The notes below the pieces were generated by a model, which was not told the DNA's origin, searched no databases, and saw only the letters and a list, made by a program, of their open reading frames with translations. This document shows, in pieces, positions 61,189 to 64,000 of a stretch of 64,000 bases of DNA (position 1 is the stretch's first letter; the number at the start of each line of letters is the position of its first letter). This DNA is from Symbiodinium natans (Eukaryota > Sar > Dinophyceae > Suessiales > Symbiodiniaceae): the NCBI GenBank assembly GCA_905221605.1, contig CAJNDS010000269.1:71001-135000 (forward strand). Direction: 5' to 3'. The position numbers and the translations under genes are program-made.

Positions 61189-61970
61189 TACCACCTGTGC
61201 GAGGGTGAACGGGCAAAGGTATCTTTCCGAGGCAACTCCACCGTTTTGAGCCTTCACAGTCAGTCTTGTGAGTGCAACACGCCTATGGAAAAAAGGCCGA
61301 AGGAGGCCGAAGAAGGCCCGGGCTTTATCTGCATCACCGTCAGGACCACGATGCCTCGAGCTTCCATACAGCTAGTGCCCCAGATTCCTAAAACGCGCCC
61401 AGCCACCACTACTTCACCATCCCCCACCCCCCCCCCCTCCAGTACTAGTTAAGTCATCTTGTTATTGGTTCACTAGTAAATTGCTATATTCAAGCATATT
61501 CTTAAAGCTATTCTTCCAAGGATGCTGAGAAGCGGCCTGAGGAGCAGCGAGGCCGACCACTCCGCAGCACTGAGGTCACTCGAGGGAGGGTTGCTATTCC
61601 CGGCAAAGGCCAGGCACCTGATCCTGGCAGCATGACAGGCAGCCTCCCAACACTCAGCCACACAAAACGAAACGAAGATCCTGGAGACCTAAAAGCCTAA
61701 CATCACACTGTTAACCCACAATCAAGAATTGAGAAAAATACTGTCACCCTAGCCCTAAACGGGTGGAGTTTTTTTTTGGGTTTTTTTTTTTTTTTTGGGG
61801 CCTTTTTTTTTTTTTTTTGGTCGATTTCCTTGGTTTTCTCTAGGAAAAACCCTACTTTCCTTACATTTTGGCCGGATTTTCTGTCATTTCCCTGAGGTTT
61901 TCGTTGGTTTTTCATAGGGAAAAACCTATTTTTTTACATTTTGGACGGATTTCCTGTAATTTCCCTTAGG

Positions 61971-63815
61971 TTGAAGCACGCTCTGCACGGCTTAAAAAAA
62001 GCGGGGGGGTTGGGGGGGGCGCAGCCCCCCCCATTTGCAAACACAATGCACACACGATGTTTTTCAACTAGTTTCTTGGGCTTTGAAGCACGCTTGGTAC
62101 AGCTTAAAAGAAGCGGGGGGGTTGGGGGGGGCGCAGCCCCCCCCATTTGCAATGCTCACACGATGTTTTTCAACTAGTTTCTTGGGTTGGGAAGCACGCT
62201 TGGTACGGCTTAAAAGAAGCAGGGGGGGTTGGGGGGGGGCGCAGCCACCCCCCATTTGCAAACACCCTGCTCACATGATGGGTGTCAACAAGTTTCTTGG
62301 GCTTTGAAGCGCGCTCTGCACGGCTTAAAAAACAAAAAAAAGCGGGGGGGTTGGGGGGGGCGCAGCCCCCCCCATTTGCAAACACAATGCTCACACGATG
62401 CTTTTCAACTAGTTTCTTGGGCTTTGAAGCAAGCTTGGTACGACTTAAATGAAGCGGGGGGGGGGTTGGGGGAAAACACAGCCCCCCCTCATTGGCAAAC
62501 ACCCTGCTCACATGACGGGTGTCAACAAGTTTCTTGGGCTTTGAAGCACGCTCTGCACGGCTTGAAAAAAACGAGGTTTTCGTTCGTTTTTCCTAAGGAA
62601 ACCCTCTTCTGATTACATTTTGGACGGATTTCGTCAAACGTCAAAGCGTACGTTGCTTTTCCTTAGTTTGTCCTAGGGAAAACCCTATTTGGTTCGTTTT
62701 CTTGGTTTCTATCATTCCCTCTATATTTTCATCGGATTCATACTTTTTTTTCAACTAGTTTCTCGGGCTTTGAAGCACGCTTGGTACGGCTTAACAGAAG
62801 CGGGGGGGGGTTGGGGGGGCGCAGCCCCCCCCCCCCATTTGCAAACACCCTGCTCACATGATGGGTGTCAACAAATTTCTTGGGCTTTGAAGCACGCTCT
62901 GCACGGCTTAAAAAAAGCGGGGGGGTTGGGGGGGGCGCAGCCCCCCCCCATTTGCAAACACAATGCACACACGATGTTTTTCAACTAGTTTCTTGGGCTT
63001 TGAAGCACGCTTGGTACAGCTTAAAAGAAGCGGGGGGGTTGGGGGGGGCGCAGCCCCCCCCATTTGCAATGCTCACACGATGTTTTTCAACTAGTTTCTT
63101 GGGTTGGGAAGCACGCTTGGTACGGCTTAAAAGAAGCGGGGGGGGTTGGGGGGGGTCGCAGCCCCCCCCCATTTGCAAACACCCTGCTCACATGATGGGT
63201 GTCAACAAGTTTCTTGGGCTTTGAAGCGCGCTCTGCACGGCTTTAAAAAAAAAGCGGGGGGGTTGGGGGGGGCGCAGCCCCCCCAAATTCGCAAACACAA
63301 TGCTCACACGATGTTTTTCAACTAGTTTCTTGGGCTTTGAAGCACGCTTGGTACGGCTTAAAAGAAGCGGGGGGGGGTGGGGGGGGCGCAGCCCCCCCCC
63401 CATTTGCAAACACCATGCTCACATGATGGGTGTCAACAAGTTTCTTGGGCTTTGAAGCACGCTCTGCACAGCTTAAAAAAAGCGGGGGGCGCCAGCCCCC
63501 CCCCCAATTTGCAAACACAATGCTCACACGATGTTTTTCCACTAGTTTCTTGGGCTTTGAAGCACGCTTGGTACGGCTTAAAAGAAGCGGGGGGTTGGGG
63601 GGGGTGCAGCCCCCCCCACCATTTGCAAACACCCTGCTCACATGATGGGTGTCAACAAGTTTCTTGGGCTTTGAAGCACGCACGCTCTGCACGGCTTAAA
63701 AAAAAAACAAAAAAAGCGGGGGGGTTGGGGGGGGCGCAGCCCCCCCCATTTGCAAACACAATGCTCACACGATGTTTTTCAACTAGTTTCTTGGGCTTCG
63801 AAGCACGCTTCCTTT
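61971..63815. repeat. satellite of about 100-115-bp units, each with a G-run/C-run hairpin
   Basis: About 16 units share GAAGCACGCTTGGTACGGCT or GAAGCACGCTCTGCACGGCT, then AAAAGAAGCG, a G7-TT-G8 run, CGCAG, a C7-9 run, ATTTGCAAACAC, and AACTAGTTTCTTGGGCTTTG. Two unit types alternate. A block of about 0.9 kb is repeated with an offset of about 917 bp (61971 and 62887; 62301 and 63218). All long reading frames here come from the repeat. Confidence 0.93.
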
Positions 63816-63964
63816 CTTCCTTGCTTCCTTCCTTTCTTCCTTCCTTTCTTCCTTCCTTGTTTCCTTCCTTTCTTCCTTCCCTCCTTTCTTCCTTCCTTCC
63901 TTCCTTCCTTGTTTTCTTCCTTTCTTTCTTCCTTCCTTCCTTCCTTTCTTTCCTTCTTTCCTTC
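63806..63964. repeat. polypyrimidine microsatellite (TTCC)n
   Basis: About 160 bp of CTTCC/TTCC/TTTC units abutting the last satellite unit. Confidence 0.95.
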
Positions 63965-64000
63965 TAAAACGTACCAGAAATAACGCTTTCCTATGAAAAC

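Noticed and set aside
61934..63983. Many overlapping frames on both strands with repeated PPFANTMLTRCFSTSF-like text
   Set aside because: They arise from the 110-bp satellite and the TTCC microsatellite. Frame openness is a by-product of the unit length.

Overview
The window reads as nuclear DNA of a dinoflagellate, most likely Symbiodiniaceae-like. Four things point that way. Short exons carry introns whose 5' ends are GC, GA or GT, nearly always with AG|G at the 3' end. Every gene I can support lies on the minus strand, apart from one retrotransposon. The TTTAGGG (plant/dinoflagellate-type) repeat is scattered everywhere inside introns. The retrotransposon is a Ty1/copia type with a cytosine-methyltransferase-like domain and a spliced-leader-like sequence in its LTR. 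Nothing looks bacterial, and there is no CRISPR array, rRNA or tRNA gene that I can support.

Layout by coordinate; the minus-strand genes read right to left. (1) 1-2410: secreted CUB-MAM protein, its 3' end cut by the window edge. (2) 4968-5219: small intronless DPM2-like subunit. (3) about 5.85-8.9 kb: exon-like blocks of an unknown gene. (4) 9086-16.7 kb: a coiled-coil gene in many tiny exons. (5) 18.7-27.7 kb: further exon-like blocks, including a 0.9-kb tandem triplication at 21.2-23.5 kb. (6) 27864-47624: a 25-exon flavodiiron gene, the best supported gene here. (7) 28289-37986: a copia-type LTR retrotransposon on the plus strand, lying inside the last intron of the flavodiiron gene. (8) 48-55 kb: exon blocks of one or more unknown genes, one ending at a stop at 54007. 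(9) about 56.6-61.0 kb: exon blocks including leucine-rich repeats. (10) 61.97-63.8 kb: a G/C-hairpin satellite, followed by a pyrimidine microsatellite.

The flavodiiron gene encodes two complete class-C flavodiiron units (diiron beta-lactamase-like, flavodoxin-like and flavin-reductase-like domains) in one polypeptide behind a probable plastid leader. The first unit has lost its metal ligands (FLVA-like) and the second keeps them (FLVB-like). An EF-hand-like segment sits inside the flavin-reductase domain of the first unit. I inferred 17 of its splice junctions from protein continuity: 9 GC-AG, 4 GA-AG and 4 GT-AG, all with G as the first base of the next exon.

Most non-coding DNA consists of three intermixed things: telomere-like TTTAGGG/CCCTAAA tracts, several families of short terminal-inverted-repeat elements (about 80-220 bp), and AT-rich microsatellites. 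Several short elements are exactly co-extensive with introns and are flanked by 4-6 bp repeats, as expected for introners. Exon limits for the unknown genes are approximate because only protein-like continuity was available.
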